Source: Mimachlamys varia
Lineage: Eukaryota > Mollusca > Bivalvia > Pectinida > Pectinidae
NCBI GenBank assembly: GCA_947623455.1
Contig: OX392527.1
Span: 31,426,201 to 31,490,200, forward strand
DNA length: 64,000 bases
Direction of reading: 5' to 3'
Shown in pieces: positions 49,381 through 61,451 of the stretch (within the stretch, counting starts at the first letter, position 1; every line of letters begins with the position of its first letter). The notes under the pieces are model-generated. The model worked only from the letters and a program-made list of their open reading frames with translations, searched no databases and had not been told where the DNA came from. The translations under genes were made by a program, and so were the position numbers.

Positions 49381-49384
49381 GTCT

Positions 49385-50415
49385 ATGATTGCTTATTTAT
49401 TGATATGGGACTCTGACTGCTTCATTTCTGATAGGATGGATTTCTTTTGACGTCTTTTCGATGTTTACGTTAAATCAAATTGAGGTTAAGCTTCTACTAA
49501 ACACTAGCAATAAAACTTCAAATGAGTTGAGTGAATGAAACAATGATCTGCTAACAGTTCAAATAAATATAAAATAAAAAGATATTGTAACTATTCATTT
49601 ACTATTTTCGACATGAAAAAAAACTGCTGTATTTTATTACGTGCATAAATTCGAGGAACTAACGTTCTGAGTGTCCCGCACCTTGACCTTTGATCTCCAT
49701 ATAAAAAAATGTTTTGTTGTGTGTGTAAAACATTTTGTTTTAAAAGTCAAGTCTGTTGATCTGACGTTGATGTTGTAACGTCGTCTGCCCAGATGTCAGA
49801 GCTGATCAACAAACAACAGCAACAACAACATCTACGCCGAAATGTCCGAACAGCTAATCGAAGATGTTTCCAAATGGAAATGAGCCAACAGACGCTTCAA
49901 CTACTTTGTGATATAAGTAACGTAGAATCATATGCAGAAATATTCAATAATGGCCATGTGAAAAATGAAGGTATACTCCAAAACACAAACAACACACACT
50001 TGCACGTGACTGACGTGGATAGGGACACATAAACATCAAACAACACCTGTACTGCTACGCCAGAACCCTGGATATCTGAACAGGCTTAAAAAAATAAATT
50101 ATTGAACAAGGAAATGGAAACAGAGTAGGCCTAAACTAGTCGGGTCCCATTACGTATATATTTTAGGAGAATCTTCACCAAAGGGAGTCTATTGAACACT
50201 GTCTGGCTAACCAAATAATTCGTTTCGGTCTTAGTGGCGTCAGCGAACAGAGAATTTAAGATGGGGAGACGTCAAGTATTCGAAGGGAAAGAATATTAAG
50301 AATTAAAATGAAAGACAGGCAAAAACATGTACAGGTGTCAATACATCTGATGCGAGGGAAACGACATCAAAATTGTTATCTAATGAAAGTGACCAATATA
50401 TACAAACTATAATAA
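49385..50415. other. Intergenic sequence with one unassigned open frame
   Basis: A 79-codon plus-strand frame at 49793-50032 starts MSELINKQQQQQHLRR directly after an acceptor-like CCCAG. It has no recognised homologue, and the length is compatible with chance. Nothing else is seen. Confidence 0.3.
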
Positions 50416-50419
50416 TATG

Positions 50420-50730
50420 TACTTTTACGAGAGTATCCATGTAAATATTTCCTTTGTTCATATTTTGCCTCTGAACTAGTCGATTTTGAGTTCGGATTAC
50501 GGTTTTGTTGACGCTTTGGTATTCTATGATTTATTTTTACATAGCCCTTGGCACTTCATTAACGGAAGAATGTTCTGGAAAGTGATTCATAAAATGAAAA
50601 AATGGGACAGAAAAAAAAAGAAAAGATTTACATGGATACTCTCGTAAAAGCACAAGAGAATACGACCAGGTGTTCCGGAAGAATAAGGGACTTTATGTTC
50701 TATGGGACAGTACTGAATGTTCAGAATCTG
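50420..50730. repeat. Family A repeat, copy 2, arranged as an inverted repeat
   Basis: TTTTACGAGAGTATCCATGT near 50423 and its complement near 50630-50652 form an inverted pair of about 24 bp separated by about 180 bp. The left side matches 60820-60905 in the same orientation; the right side matches 43440-43500 in the opposite sense. It is a palindromic rearrangement of the family A repeat. Confidence 0.65.
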
Positions 50731-51289
50731 AACGTTTATCTGAACGGCCATTTCCACCACGATATGGCATTTTAAAGATGTTTAACAGGCATAGCACTTG
50801 TCATGTACGTTAACTAAGTCAAGTATTTTTGGTAAATAATTACAAAAAACTGTTTAATGTGATAATACTAAGAGCTTATAGATGGGAGATATTTGCCTGT
50901 CGAGAACCTAGTTATGTGAGAACAGAACGAACCCGACTTTTCCAATTCCTTCAATTACTACTCTCACTGGCTCCGAAAAGCAATGTCGTACATTGCGTTT
51001 GATATCATGGTGACCGGGAAATAAACACTAGCCTACGTCGATCAATACAGGATGTCAATGATCTGAATCCTGTTTAATTGATAGTCTGGCTGGTGTATGT
51101 AGACACAATGTATCCTGAGGAGGATTATAACAATTTCTGTCTCCACTAGTACTCTTTATAGCATCTATACCAGTTTAGTATAGCGTCCTTTATGTTGTAC
51201 ATTGAATGTTACAAAGTTACATTTTGGTTGATCTATTAGGGATTTCCGTCCTTGTTTCAGTTACTAGAGTACAAAGTATAGATACATAA

Positions 51290-51805
51290 GCTGTTATTTC
51301 AAGTTGTCAAGTTAAAAACACTACCCATTTCCTTTTAGAATGTGTCAGGCACGACGACATTAGAAGGCAGCATTTATATCCCTTACCTTTTAATATTACA
51401 ACAGATATTTTACTATTTGGGAACCAGACACTTTTATTACAAGAAAATAAGGTTATTGCCCTAGCTGTTCAAGATCATGTTCTGAAAATAAACAGGTTTA
51501 CTTAAAAAAATATATGTCTCAAAAGCATATGTTTGTACTTAAAGTCGAGTTGTTTGTATCAACAACCGAAAGTATTCATCACTTTCCCTTTTCTTCTCAT
51601 TGCTTAAACTTTTGTTATGCAATGTTATTATATGGTCTTACATGACAAACAATATGTTGTCCCTCCTGAAAATATTTGCTGTTTATGATAAGGTGATATA
51701 TTTACATTAGTGTCTGAGACCCTTGTTTCTATTTCCTATTCTGTATATTCAATTATGTGACTTTATATGTTTTGAAATGCTTAATAAATAGAAAGTTTAA
51801 ACTAA
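51290..51805 (+). pseudogene. 3' end of a non-LTR retrotransposon (reverse transcriptase C-terminus and tail)
   Basis: The frame 51290-51505 reads THFLLECVRHDDIRRQHLY, then DILLFGNQ and ALAVQDHVLKINRFT before TAA. The pattern HFLLEC...IR...LLFG...AVQ..I...RF is typical of the extreme C-terminus of CR1/L2-like retrotransposon ORF2 proteins. A stop lies just upstream, so this is a 5'-truncated insertion. An AT-rich 3' tail with AATAAA near 51784 follows. Confidence 0.7.
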
Positions 51806-51809
51806 GCTG

Positions 51810-52340
51810 TTATTTCCCTTATTACACGTAACACTACAAAAGAGTTTATATCCTGTCCGTGATGATATTGTATCTAATCTAATGTTCAGAATCTCCTTTA
51901 TGTATATCCCATACATATATCATATCCCCAATCTGGGGTTGGTCCCAACGTTTAAGATATTCTCTGCATCCTTCCATTAGAATGCATTGCGAAGGCAAAC
52001 GTTGTTACATACAAGACTGCACCAACATTTACTATTGTGCCGCATCACTTTCTATTGTAGCGTCATCAATTTCCTTGGCTTCTACACTTGATTTGACCTT
52101 CAAAAGCTGTTATACCATAACTATATCAAAATGTTAATATTAGTAATGAACGTTTAAGCAAATATTGTTATCCTATAATACACATTGGCAAACTGACAAA
52201 CTTACATAAATCCCTACCGGGCTTAATTAAGTTAATTAAGTCATCAACGGCATGTGTGATATAGAACTGTAACAACATTTGCTAAACATGCATTGCTTCA
52301 GTATACATAGTGTACCTTCGCGGTGGCATTTTGCAAGTTT
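51810..52340. other. Intergenic sequence, no gene seen
   Basis: AT-rich. TTAATTAAGTTAATTAAG near 52223 is a short direct repeat. Nothing else recognised. Confidence 0.45.
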
Positions 52341-52349
52341 ATTGCACTT

Positions 52350-52740
52350 TTTTTATCGACATGCCAGCTACATATCTGAACAGTAGGAACAATTTGTCTG
52401 CAAGTAGATACTATACTGTCCATCAGTTCTAGAGTGTCGGGCTTGTATATTTAAGCATTGAACTGCTTTCTGTTGAAGTTCATTTTGCCTATGAATACCT
52501 ACTAATAGCAGTTCAATACTTATATTCACCATTTTTAGAATCTGTTCACAAAAATCAATACCTCTTCGTTTTCTCAGCATTAAGCTCAAGTAATATATAT
52601 ATCGTGTATGCTTGTTCAATGAAAAGAACAGCCATCGCCCGGGGACGGTTAATGGTATCCAGCGTAACAATTTTGTCGTCATAATAATGATGACGTCAAC
52701 AATCGGCAAATGGCATTCATGGTCTTACGAATGCCAACTG
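52350..52740. repeat. Dispersed foldback-type repeat related to 38016-38140
   Basis: AAGCATTGAACTGCTTTC (from 52453) pairs with AGCAGTTCAATACTT (to about 52520) as a hairpin around TTTTGCCTATGAATACC. The outer phrases GGCATTCATGG (52713) and CGAATGCCAACTGA (52728) match the hairpin at 38016-38100. Confidence 0.55.
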
Positions 52741-53602
52741 AATTAGGTAAGGTCATATAGTGGCAATGCCATACGGTGGTAAATATATAGTGATCGACAG
52801 CGTCGACAGAGTGGTAACGTAGATTGATATTATCTTCGTAACTGTAATTAGTATTTCGCTTATAACTGGATTTTCATGGTTCAATATCTTCACTATCAAT
52901 ATGATGTGTGTTCATTCTTCTTTAACGCAAGGTCATCGAGGACTTTATATATATAATGTGTATATGTTTATATCGCATACAGCCAAATTTTGATTAGATA
53001 TGAAATTCAAAAATTATACTAAATTAATTAGTAATTGCTTTCACTGCTAGTTTGATCTATGCTTTTGCAAGAATTGACATGGTGGGCCGTTACATTATTA
53101 TTATAATCACAAACAACTGGCTGTTTTACATTATACACATACACAGACGATCCGACAATCTTATTCGGCGGGTAACATGGAACTCCGGAATGCTGCTTTG
53201 CACGAAAACATATGATAAGGACAGACCACTCGTGTTTACAGGGCCAGGAAGACGGCCGCTCCACCACAATAGTGACTCATCAATACAATATAATAGCATC
53301 GCTTCGTTCCTACACCAGTGTAAGCTCCAGTAACATGTTGGTGTCCGGGGATGAACGAAACCCAAATATGTCAAGGGCTCAAACATGAGCACCAGGTAGT
53401 TTGCTTATTATGTATACATGTATATTCTGTTAATTAAAATAAAAGCTGTTTTATTGCTAGTATTAATTTTGATAATGAGGGCTGTTACACAAAGCTGACT
53501 AGACATCTGTACGGGAAACATCGACCATGCAGCCTTCCCATCACTTACTCTCGTACACTTGTGCTCGTTACATTAGAGGGATCTCGTTGTACATATTACC
53601 CA

Positions 53603-53846
53603 CTAGGCCGCTACGACATTAGTATATATCTTAATACACGCGCATCCCTCCACTAAATCCGATAGTGAGGAGATAGTTTGAGCAGTACGCACCATATCAC
53701 CCTCCGTGAGGATTCCTGATATAAATGTCAGCTCAGCAAGTACAGTGAAGAAGATGTGCTTGGTGATAGTTTCTCCAGTGAATGTTGTACGGGATATATA
53801 CGGCTGAGGACTACACACATTGTATAATACACGCCCTAATGCCATA
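53603..53846 (-). CDS. Candidate exon of an unidentified gene
   Basis: The minus-strand frame begins right after a good acceptor (CTTTTGCAG at 53847-53855) and runs 80 codons to TAG. It reads like a folded domain: LGRVLYNVCSPQPYISRTTF, then ITKHIFFTVLAELTFISGIL, then TEGDMVRTAQTISSLSDLV. The TEGDM...T...LSDLV part faintly recalls the helical part of GAIN domains in adhesion GPCRs. No matching exon was found on either side, so it may be an isolated relic or a chance frame. Confidence 0.25.
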
Positions 53847-53849
53847 CTG

Positions 53850-54885
53850 CAAAAGGATGTTGGAGAAAACAGGTAACATATTCACCTAAAGTAATTGATA
53901 TCTAAACGAAATGCAACCTTATACAGAGACATTCCATTTGCATAAGGCTAATTATTACCAACTATTTAAATACGTACTTTCCTAATTATTTTGTATGATG
54001 TATATCCCATATGTCTGCTTACTTGTGATATTGATGATGTACGAGGCAATGTATGGAATGCGATGTGTATTAAGTTTGCTATTTATAGCACTTATCACAA
54101 GTACATTGTATTAGAGTTCATCAAGAATTTCCCAGGCGTAATTGCTAGCACTAAGTCACCATGTTTAATGTCTCGGCAGTATTAACGTAACGTGTGAAAA
54201 ACATCCACTCGCTGTTTTATAGGTCGAATGTCAAACGCAGGCAAGATTGACTGATGAGATACATGTAGTTGTTTATATATTTAGTAAAACAAAGACCTGC
54301 ATACTATGTAACTAAACATACAAACATGTACTACAATAAGAATAGCATATTAAGTATCTGTATGATAATATAATTTTACTTCCTCCAATACTCCTACCCT
54401 CTTGACTTGCATTATGTTTCATGCGTCCGATGCATGCTGTTCCATGGTGTTCGCCTGATTTGTCATCTGAAAACAAGTTGACAACTTCAGTGAAGCACAA
54501 GGACGCCTTCCTGCTGATGTCACTATATATATACACAGTATCAAATGTTTACCGTAAATATGGCGGCAGAGGGGCTATGGATTATAATAATGTCCAGTAC
54601 TGATTAATTGCATGGTTATAGATTTTCCGTCGTTTACATGATCCCTTGCCCCTAAGATTAGCACTGGTTCATTGATTACCATTGATGCCTTCACCACTGT
54701 GTTAAACAGTGTTGTTATTTCCTTGGTCTCCGAAGTAAACGTTAGCCCATCGGTGTTTTCTAAGTGTATGGCCTATGCAGTCCCTGGCCTTGGTCTTTTT
54801 GGTAAAAGGTAGTCTTTGATATTTCCCTCGTCCATGGTCTCAATGGTAACGATAGTCCATTGATGTCATCACTGTTCATGCCTCT
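53850..54885. other. Intergenic sequence, no gene assigned
   Basis: Overlapping short frames on both strands near 54312-54603, including an acceptor-like TTGTTTTCAG on the minus strand, but no family resemblance. From about 54700 GGTCTC/CCATTG-type phrases repeat loosely. Confidence 0.35.
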
Positions 54886-54887
54886 CC

Positions 54888-56606
54888 TTTACATATTACC
54901 TAACAGTGCTTTCCCTTTACATATTGCCTAACTTCGTTTCCCCTTTACATATTGCTTAACTTCGTTTCCCCTTTACATATTGCCTAACTTTACATATTGC
55001 CTAACTTTACATATTGCCTAACTTTGTTTCCCTTTACATATTGCCTAACTTCGTTCCCCCTTTACATATTGCCTAACTTCGCTTCTCCTTTAAATATTGC
55101 CTAACTTCGTTTCCCTTTTACACATTACCTAACTTCGTTTCCCCTTTTCATATTGCCTAACAGTGCTTTCCCCTTTACATATTGCCTTACTTCGTTTCCC
55201 CTTTACATATTGCCTAAATTCGCTTCCCCCTTACATATTGCCTAACTTCGTTTCCTCTTCACATATTGCCTAACTTCTCTTCTCCTTAACACATTGTCTA
55301 ACTTCGTTCACCCTTTACATATTGCCTAACTTCGTTTCCCATTTACATATTGCCTAACTTCGTTTCCCCTTTACATATTGCCTAAATTCGCTTCCCCCTT
55401 ACATATTGTCTAACTTCGTTTCCTCTTTACATATTGCCTAACTTCTCTTCTCCTTTACATATTGCCTAACTTCGCTTCCACTTTGCATATTGTCTAAATT
55501 CGTTTCCGCTTTGCATATTGCCTAACTTCGCTTCCCCTTTACATATTGCCTAAATTCGCTTCCCCCTTACATATTGTCTAACTTCGTTTCCTCTTTACAT
55601 ATTGCCTAACTTCTCTTCTCCTTTACATATTGCCTAACTTCGCTTCCCCTTTACATATTGTCTAAATTCGTTTCCCCTTTACATATTGCCTAACTTCGTT
55701 TCCCCTTTACATATTGCCTAACTTCTCTTCTCCTTAACACGTTGCCTTACTTCATTTCCCCTTTACATATTGCCTAACTTCGTTCCCCTTTACATATTGC
55801 CTAACTTCGTTCCCCCTTTACATATTGCTTAACTTCGTTCCCCTTTACATATTGCCAAACTTCGTTTCCCTTTACATATTGCCTAACTTCGTTTCCCCTT
55901 TACATATTGCCCAACTTCTCTTCTCCTTTACATATTGCCTATCTTCGTTTCCCCTTTACATATTGCCTAAATTCGCTTCCCCCTTACATATTGCCTAACT
56001 TCGTTTCCTCTTCACATATTGCCTAACTTCTCTTCTCCTTTTCATATTGCCTAACTTCGCTTCCCCTTTACATATTGTCTAAATTCGTTTCCGCTTTGCA
56101 TATTGCCTAACTTCGCTTCCCCTTTACATATTGCCTAAATTCGCTTCCCCCTTACATATTGTCTAACTTCGTTTCCTCTTTACATATTGCCTAACTTCTC
56201 TTCTCCTTTTCATGTTGCCTAACTTCGCTTCCCCTTTACATATTGTCTAAATTCATTTCCACTTTACATATTGCCGAACTTCGTTTCCCTTTACATATTG
56301 CCTAACTTCGTTCCCCTTTACATATTGCCTAACTTCGTTTCCCTTTACATATTGCCTAACTTCGTTCCCCTTTACATATTGCCTAACTTCGTTCCCCTTT
56401 ACATATTGCCAAACTTCGTTTGCCTTTACATATTGCCTAACTTCGTTTCCCCTTTACATATTGCCCAACTTCTCTTCTCCTTTACATATTGCCTAACTTC
56501 GTTTCTCCTTTACATATTGCCTAACTTCGTTCCCCTTTACATATTGCCTAACTTCGCTTCCCCTTCACATATTGCCAAACTTCGCTTCCCCTTTATATAT
56601 TGCCTG
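54888..56606. repeat. 28-bp minisatellite
   Basis: About 60 units of CTTTACATATTGCCTAA followed by CTTCGTTTCCC. Variants include CTTCTCTTCTC, ATTCGCTTCCCC and ACAGTGCTTTCCC. The sequence CCTAAATTCGCTTCCCCCTT plus its neighbours recurs as larger blocks of several units, showing higher-order duplication. A plus-strand frame at 56271-56675 is a by-product of the repeat. Confidence 0.95.
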
Positions 56607-58662
56607 AACTGTTCGAACTCATGTTGCGTTAGCCTATTTGTTCGAGGTGGCCATAGAGAGGTTGTTACAAAGTAAAACGTTATCGAGAAACTGTTGTAGT
56701 AGTTTACCACTATAATGTTATTTCAAATCTAAAAAGCACATATATTTTCAGCCAGGGGTGTAGGGTTTGGAGAGTATGATCTTAGCCAACTCCAACTTTT
56801 ATATAAGATGTATATTATATTATTTATTTCTGCTAATTAATTATCTTCTGCAGAACCGTACTACTTAATTGCTCTATAAAAATTATTTGTACATTATATT
56901 CATGACACCTACACTGTTGAAATTCATTCAAACCTTATTTTAACGTCGCCATACCAAAACAACACATTCGAAGATCATACATGGAATAGTTTGCAAGATA
57001 GTTTGTGAATACTCTGGCAATAGTGAAAGTAAATCTTATAATTGTTAATATGAATTAGATATTATCTTATTATTATTCCTTTTGTAATTACAATTTTTAT
57101 AGATTAAAACATATTTCCGTTTGATATTCTTGAGCTTTTGGATGTTGATATAAATAAACAACGAATTTTGTCAGGAAATCCATTACTTACAGTGGAGTTG
57201 TGGGCCTTTTTTATAAATATTTAGAAAGCATACACACTGTAGTTTGATTTCACTGTTTTCGTGTAATTGTAAATATTTGATTTTGATGCGATCGTATAAC
57301 TTGAGTATAATTTCTAAGTTTGTCTTGTCAATACTTGTGTTTGAGCATATCCAATCCTATATCAATTTCAGAAGGCTAGAATATCTATTTTTCAACAAAT
57401 TCAACAAAACGAATGCTTGATTCTTTGCAAATCTCGAATCATCACTAATGACAGCATGTCGATTGTTATCTTACGACACCAGTACATAAGGTAGTAAGTA
57501 CTGTATCTTACTACTACACCAGTGGAGTATAACTATTAGAGCAGGCAGAAATGTTTTCATCTTATTACACAAACAGAGTTGGCAGTGCGGTAGATATAAT
57601 TTAGCAACACAGTTTCTTAATACACAGTCAAAGTGAGCAGGAAATTTACTGTCGTCTTATGACATCATTAGAGCTGACAGCAAACTATTTGCCATCTTGT
57701 AACACCATAACACAAAGGACAATATGGCAGTTGTCATCCTAATATACAACCAGACTATCGTACGAGAAAATTAAGCCGGGTTATTGTTTTATATTGTAAA
57801 GCCAGACGGGATAGGGAGTTGTCATTGTTTTCGCCACTAGATTACAATCATCGTAGCTGCAATTCCGTTACTGTTTTCACAGGCTAGACTCATTTTGTGA
57901 TACGAGAGTACAATAGAGTCGGGCTATTTTTTCAGATTATGATGACAGATGGAATTTTGTGATACGAGAGTACTATGGTAGGTAAGGTTGAGGTACAAAA
58001 GGTACAATAGCATACGGACTGTGCCATTCAGGAACAGGTGTGTTCAGGTCTTCCTCGTGATGTGTTTGAAAAGATGGTTGGGCGAAAAAAAACAAGTGGT
58101 TATTGGAAGTTAGGAATAAAATCCGACTTTTATCTCCCACAGCTTGTGATTTACTACGGTAGAGCTGTCCAATTTGTTAGGTTGTTTATAAAGAATGATA
58201 CTCTCGGCTGATATGGTGGAGCAGATAAGGAGTAGTAAAGCACGCACACACGTACTTGTTTATATCTTCTCGAAAAAACATACTTTGTTTAAAATAGTAA
58301 ATGTATTTATATTTCTTTTTGTAGTTTTTGCTTTTTAGTGGTAACATTACTGAAATGATTGCTTTTTTAAAATTAAAACTAACTGAGTCCATATAAGTGT
58401 TTATGTTACAAGTTAGGTAATTATCGGTCGCGTGTATTAATGGTGTCCAATGTACAACGGAAATGAGGGTAAATTATAGCATGATTTATGTTGAAAAAAT
58501 GATGATAGACTGCTGGTAATAATCATAATATTTTATTTGTTTTGTAGATATGACAAGTTGAGTGATTGATTCCTGCTACACTGTGAGGTCAATATTGTCT
58601 CAACTTCAACTAAAGTGTTCAGGAACTCCACATCTCACAGTCGATAGACCGAAAAGCATACG
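56607..58662. other. Intergenic region upstream of the carboxylesterase
   Basis: AT-rich; between 57480 and 57760 loosely repeated phrases (TCTTATTACACA, AGTTGGCAGT) suggest a decayed tandem repeat. A likely splice acceptor TTTGTTTTGTAG at 58537-58548 would place a non-coding 5' exon boundary about 115 bp before the start codon. Confidence 0.4.
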
Positions 58663-61451
58663 ATGGCCTTGTCAGTCCTGCTTTGCCTCCTACCCCTATT
58701 GCCTATGGCGTTTTGTCAGGCGCCACCTGTCCAGTATCATACACTGGATACACCCCTTGGAAAAATTACTGGAAGACAGGTAGCTTTTGGGACAGATGCC
58801 ACGGTCTTTAAGTTCCTTAAAATTCCTTTCGCCAAGCCACCTGTGGGAGATCTACGGTTCCAGAAGCCGGTACCTGTAGAGAGATGGAGCAGCATACATG
58901 ACAGCACCGAACATGGGCCCTCGTGCTTACAAGATATTCCAGCTGCAATAAAACCGGTTCTCACTAACAAAGAGGTTTCAGAGGATTGTCTTTATCTTAA
59001 TGTTTATTATTCAGGCGATTTGTCTCCAACAACCAACAAAAGTGTCATGGTATTTTTTCATGGCGGTGGATTTCTCAATGGTCAAGCTCAGCTATACGAC
59101 AGCTCAGGACTCGCTGTCAATGGTGACGTCATAGTAGTCACTGCCAACTACCGACTGGGTGTACTCGGCTTCTTCAGTACGGGTGATTCTGTAGCAAAGG
59201 GAAACTATGGTCTTTGGGATCAAATCGAAGCCCTTAAGTGGGTGAAAAACAATATCAGATCTTTTGGTGGTAATCCTAATTCTGTGACAATTTTTGGCAA
59301 TTCCGCTGGAGCATTCAGTGCGTCACTTCTCTCGCTCATACCAGAGAATAAAGGCCTGTTCCAGCGAGTCATTTTGCAGAGTGGGGATTACAGCTCTTTC
59401 TATGCCATCAACAAGAAACCGAAAGATTTTGCTATCACATTTAGCTATCTGTCTACATGTGGAAATATACAAACATCCGAAGCTATGCTAGATTGTGTCC
59501 GAAATATTCCCGCTGATCGCATCATTCCAACACAGAACAAAGCTATAGGGTTAGGTCTACTTGCTCCTGACAGCTTTTTTAATCCACCACTTGCCCCAGT
59601 CATTGATAATGAACTTATTAAAAGTGATCCAGTCGAGTCTGCGCAAAACGCTTCTTCGGACGTGAACGCGTTTTTCCGGTCACTGGACGTGATGACAGGC
59701 TGTGTAAGTGCAGAGGGGTCATTACTGCAGGACTATATTTATCCATTGCTGGAGACGAAATACCAGTTCAATGCTAGTGAAGGTGTGCCAACCGCTTTAC
59801 TTCGCTCATATTTTGCTCGTATTCTCGCCGAAGAACTTTACAATAATAAAAGCACCGTTTGGAGAGCGATTGTGGACAAATTCGGTTCCAGCGATATGGA
59901 AGTTCAGGCAAGAAAAATTATGGATTTGTATGGCGATGTGTTCTTCTATCTCCCAATGATTCAAACAGTCGATTTACATTCATTAAACAATAACGACGGT
60001 AACACCTTCCAGTACATGTTTAGTGAACCGTCCCCTGTATCGATATCAGGAAAACCACTGCCATCATGGTTCCGTGGATCTGTACATGGCGCGGAATTAA
60101 TCTTCCTGTTTGGCATAGAAAAACTAAAGTTTATGAATGTCAGCGTGTCCTCGTCCACAATCGACTTTGTTCAACAGCTGCGGACCTATTGGACTAACTT
60201 CGCTCAAAACGGGTAAATTAATACTATGCTTAAATAACGGTTTGTTTCCTTTATGTTTCCTTTATATGAAAATTTTGTTTATGTTTTTACCTCGATCTGT
60301 GGTTAGGTGCTTATCTCGATCTCTACTACGACCAACACAGACAGCTTACTACTAAGCTATGCGATAAGTGTGATTATTTCAATTTTCCGATCGTGAACTT
60401 TCCATTTCTTGATAGTAACATCCTGCGTGTCCAACCTATTGTGTTTACATGTCGCAGTTGATTCGATATTCTAGGGCTTGCTCTAAATATCGTGTTTTTC
60501 GTGATCGATGTCGACTGCTGACAAAAAACTTACAACACAAGGATTCGAGGGATGCATGTTGATCAGAACTAAAGGCAAGTTTTATGGTCGCCATCTTTGT
60601 CTCATTGAGGAAAATTCTATATCTTTAAGTGATATGAAGATGGACGTTTTTTAGTGTGCTCATTGGTGTGTTTACTTGTTGTGGCTGACAACGGTCCTCT
60701 GGTCTTGTTTTAAGAACTTGATGTTTACTTGGCTGTGGCAAAGAAGCAGAAGACGTTTACTTTTCCTGAATACCTGGTCTTATTCTCTTGTACTTTACAA
60801 GGGTCTCCATGTAAATCTTTCCTTCGTTCATAATTTGCCCCTGGCGTAATCGATTTTGAGTTTGGATTATGGTTTTGTAAACGCTTCGGTATTCTTTATT
60901 TTATTTAATCAAATGATAATGTTTAAATATATTCTTGTCTCCTTAATTAACATAGAACATTTGTTTCCGGTTTTGACTTTCTAAAAAAGCCAAGCAATAA
61001 TATCGTAATACAAACTTATAATACATCTTAACGTGATGTGAATGGTCAAAATCGTGGGAGCATATTACTACGAGACAATACATACTACGCAACATCATAC
61101 ATTTACTTTTATTGAATATTACCTTAATGCAGTTCATAGCGATATGATTGTATTACCGTTTCTATTTAGAAACCATGTTTCTTTATTGTGTGTTTCAGTG
61201 ATCCTAACCGTGGCAGAAACGTGAATGTCCGGTGGCCAGAGTATGATCCGGCAAACCGAAGTTACATCGACCTTGCATCATCATCCATCTCTCAGCAAAC
61301 GGCCCTGTTCCAGGACCGTGTGAAGTTTTGGGAGAAAGATTTGCCACTGATTGTGAGCACGAACCTCACGGACAGTGCAGTATCACTAGCAGTCGCGAAA
61401 TGGACAATAATCATTATGTTTCTTGTGTATTCCATATTCCGCAGTCTCTGA
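58663..61451 (+). CDS. Type-B carboxylesterase, secreted or membrane-anchored, two coding exons
   Basis: Serine hydrolase of the alpha/beta-fold carboxylesterase/cholinesterase family, cleaving carboxylic esters. Exons 58663-60212 and 61199-61451 join in phase (NG then DPNRG) into 600 residues. The start gives a clear signal peptide (MALSVLLCLLPLLPMAFCQA). Visible motifs: EDCLYLNVY, oxyanion-hole FHGGGF, NYGLWDQ, nucleophile elbow GNSAG with Ser214, the acidic member Glu351 in VSAEGS, and His475 in VHGAEL; all three triad residues are present. The residue before the serine is Asn where most relatives have Glu. A hydrophobic C-terminus (WTIIIMFLVYSIF) with almost no tail suggests a GPI signal or membrane anchor. 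Substrate unknown; the protein could be a digestive or detoxifying esterase or cholinesterase-like. The intron holds a family A repeat. Confidence 0.92.
60536..60910 (-). repeat. Dispersed repeat family A, copy 3, in the carboxylesterase intron
   Basis: Read on the minus strand it aligns with 43340-43750 (GACAAAGATGGCGACCAT, ATCGATTACGCC, CAAAACCATAATCC). Divergence is moderate, with no shared open frame. Confidence 0.7.

Noticed and set aside
56271..56675. 134-codon plus-strand frame
   Set aside because: By-product of the 28-bp minisatellite.
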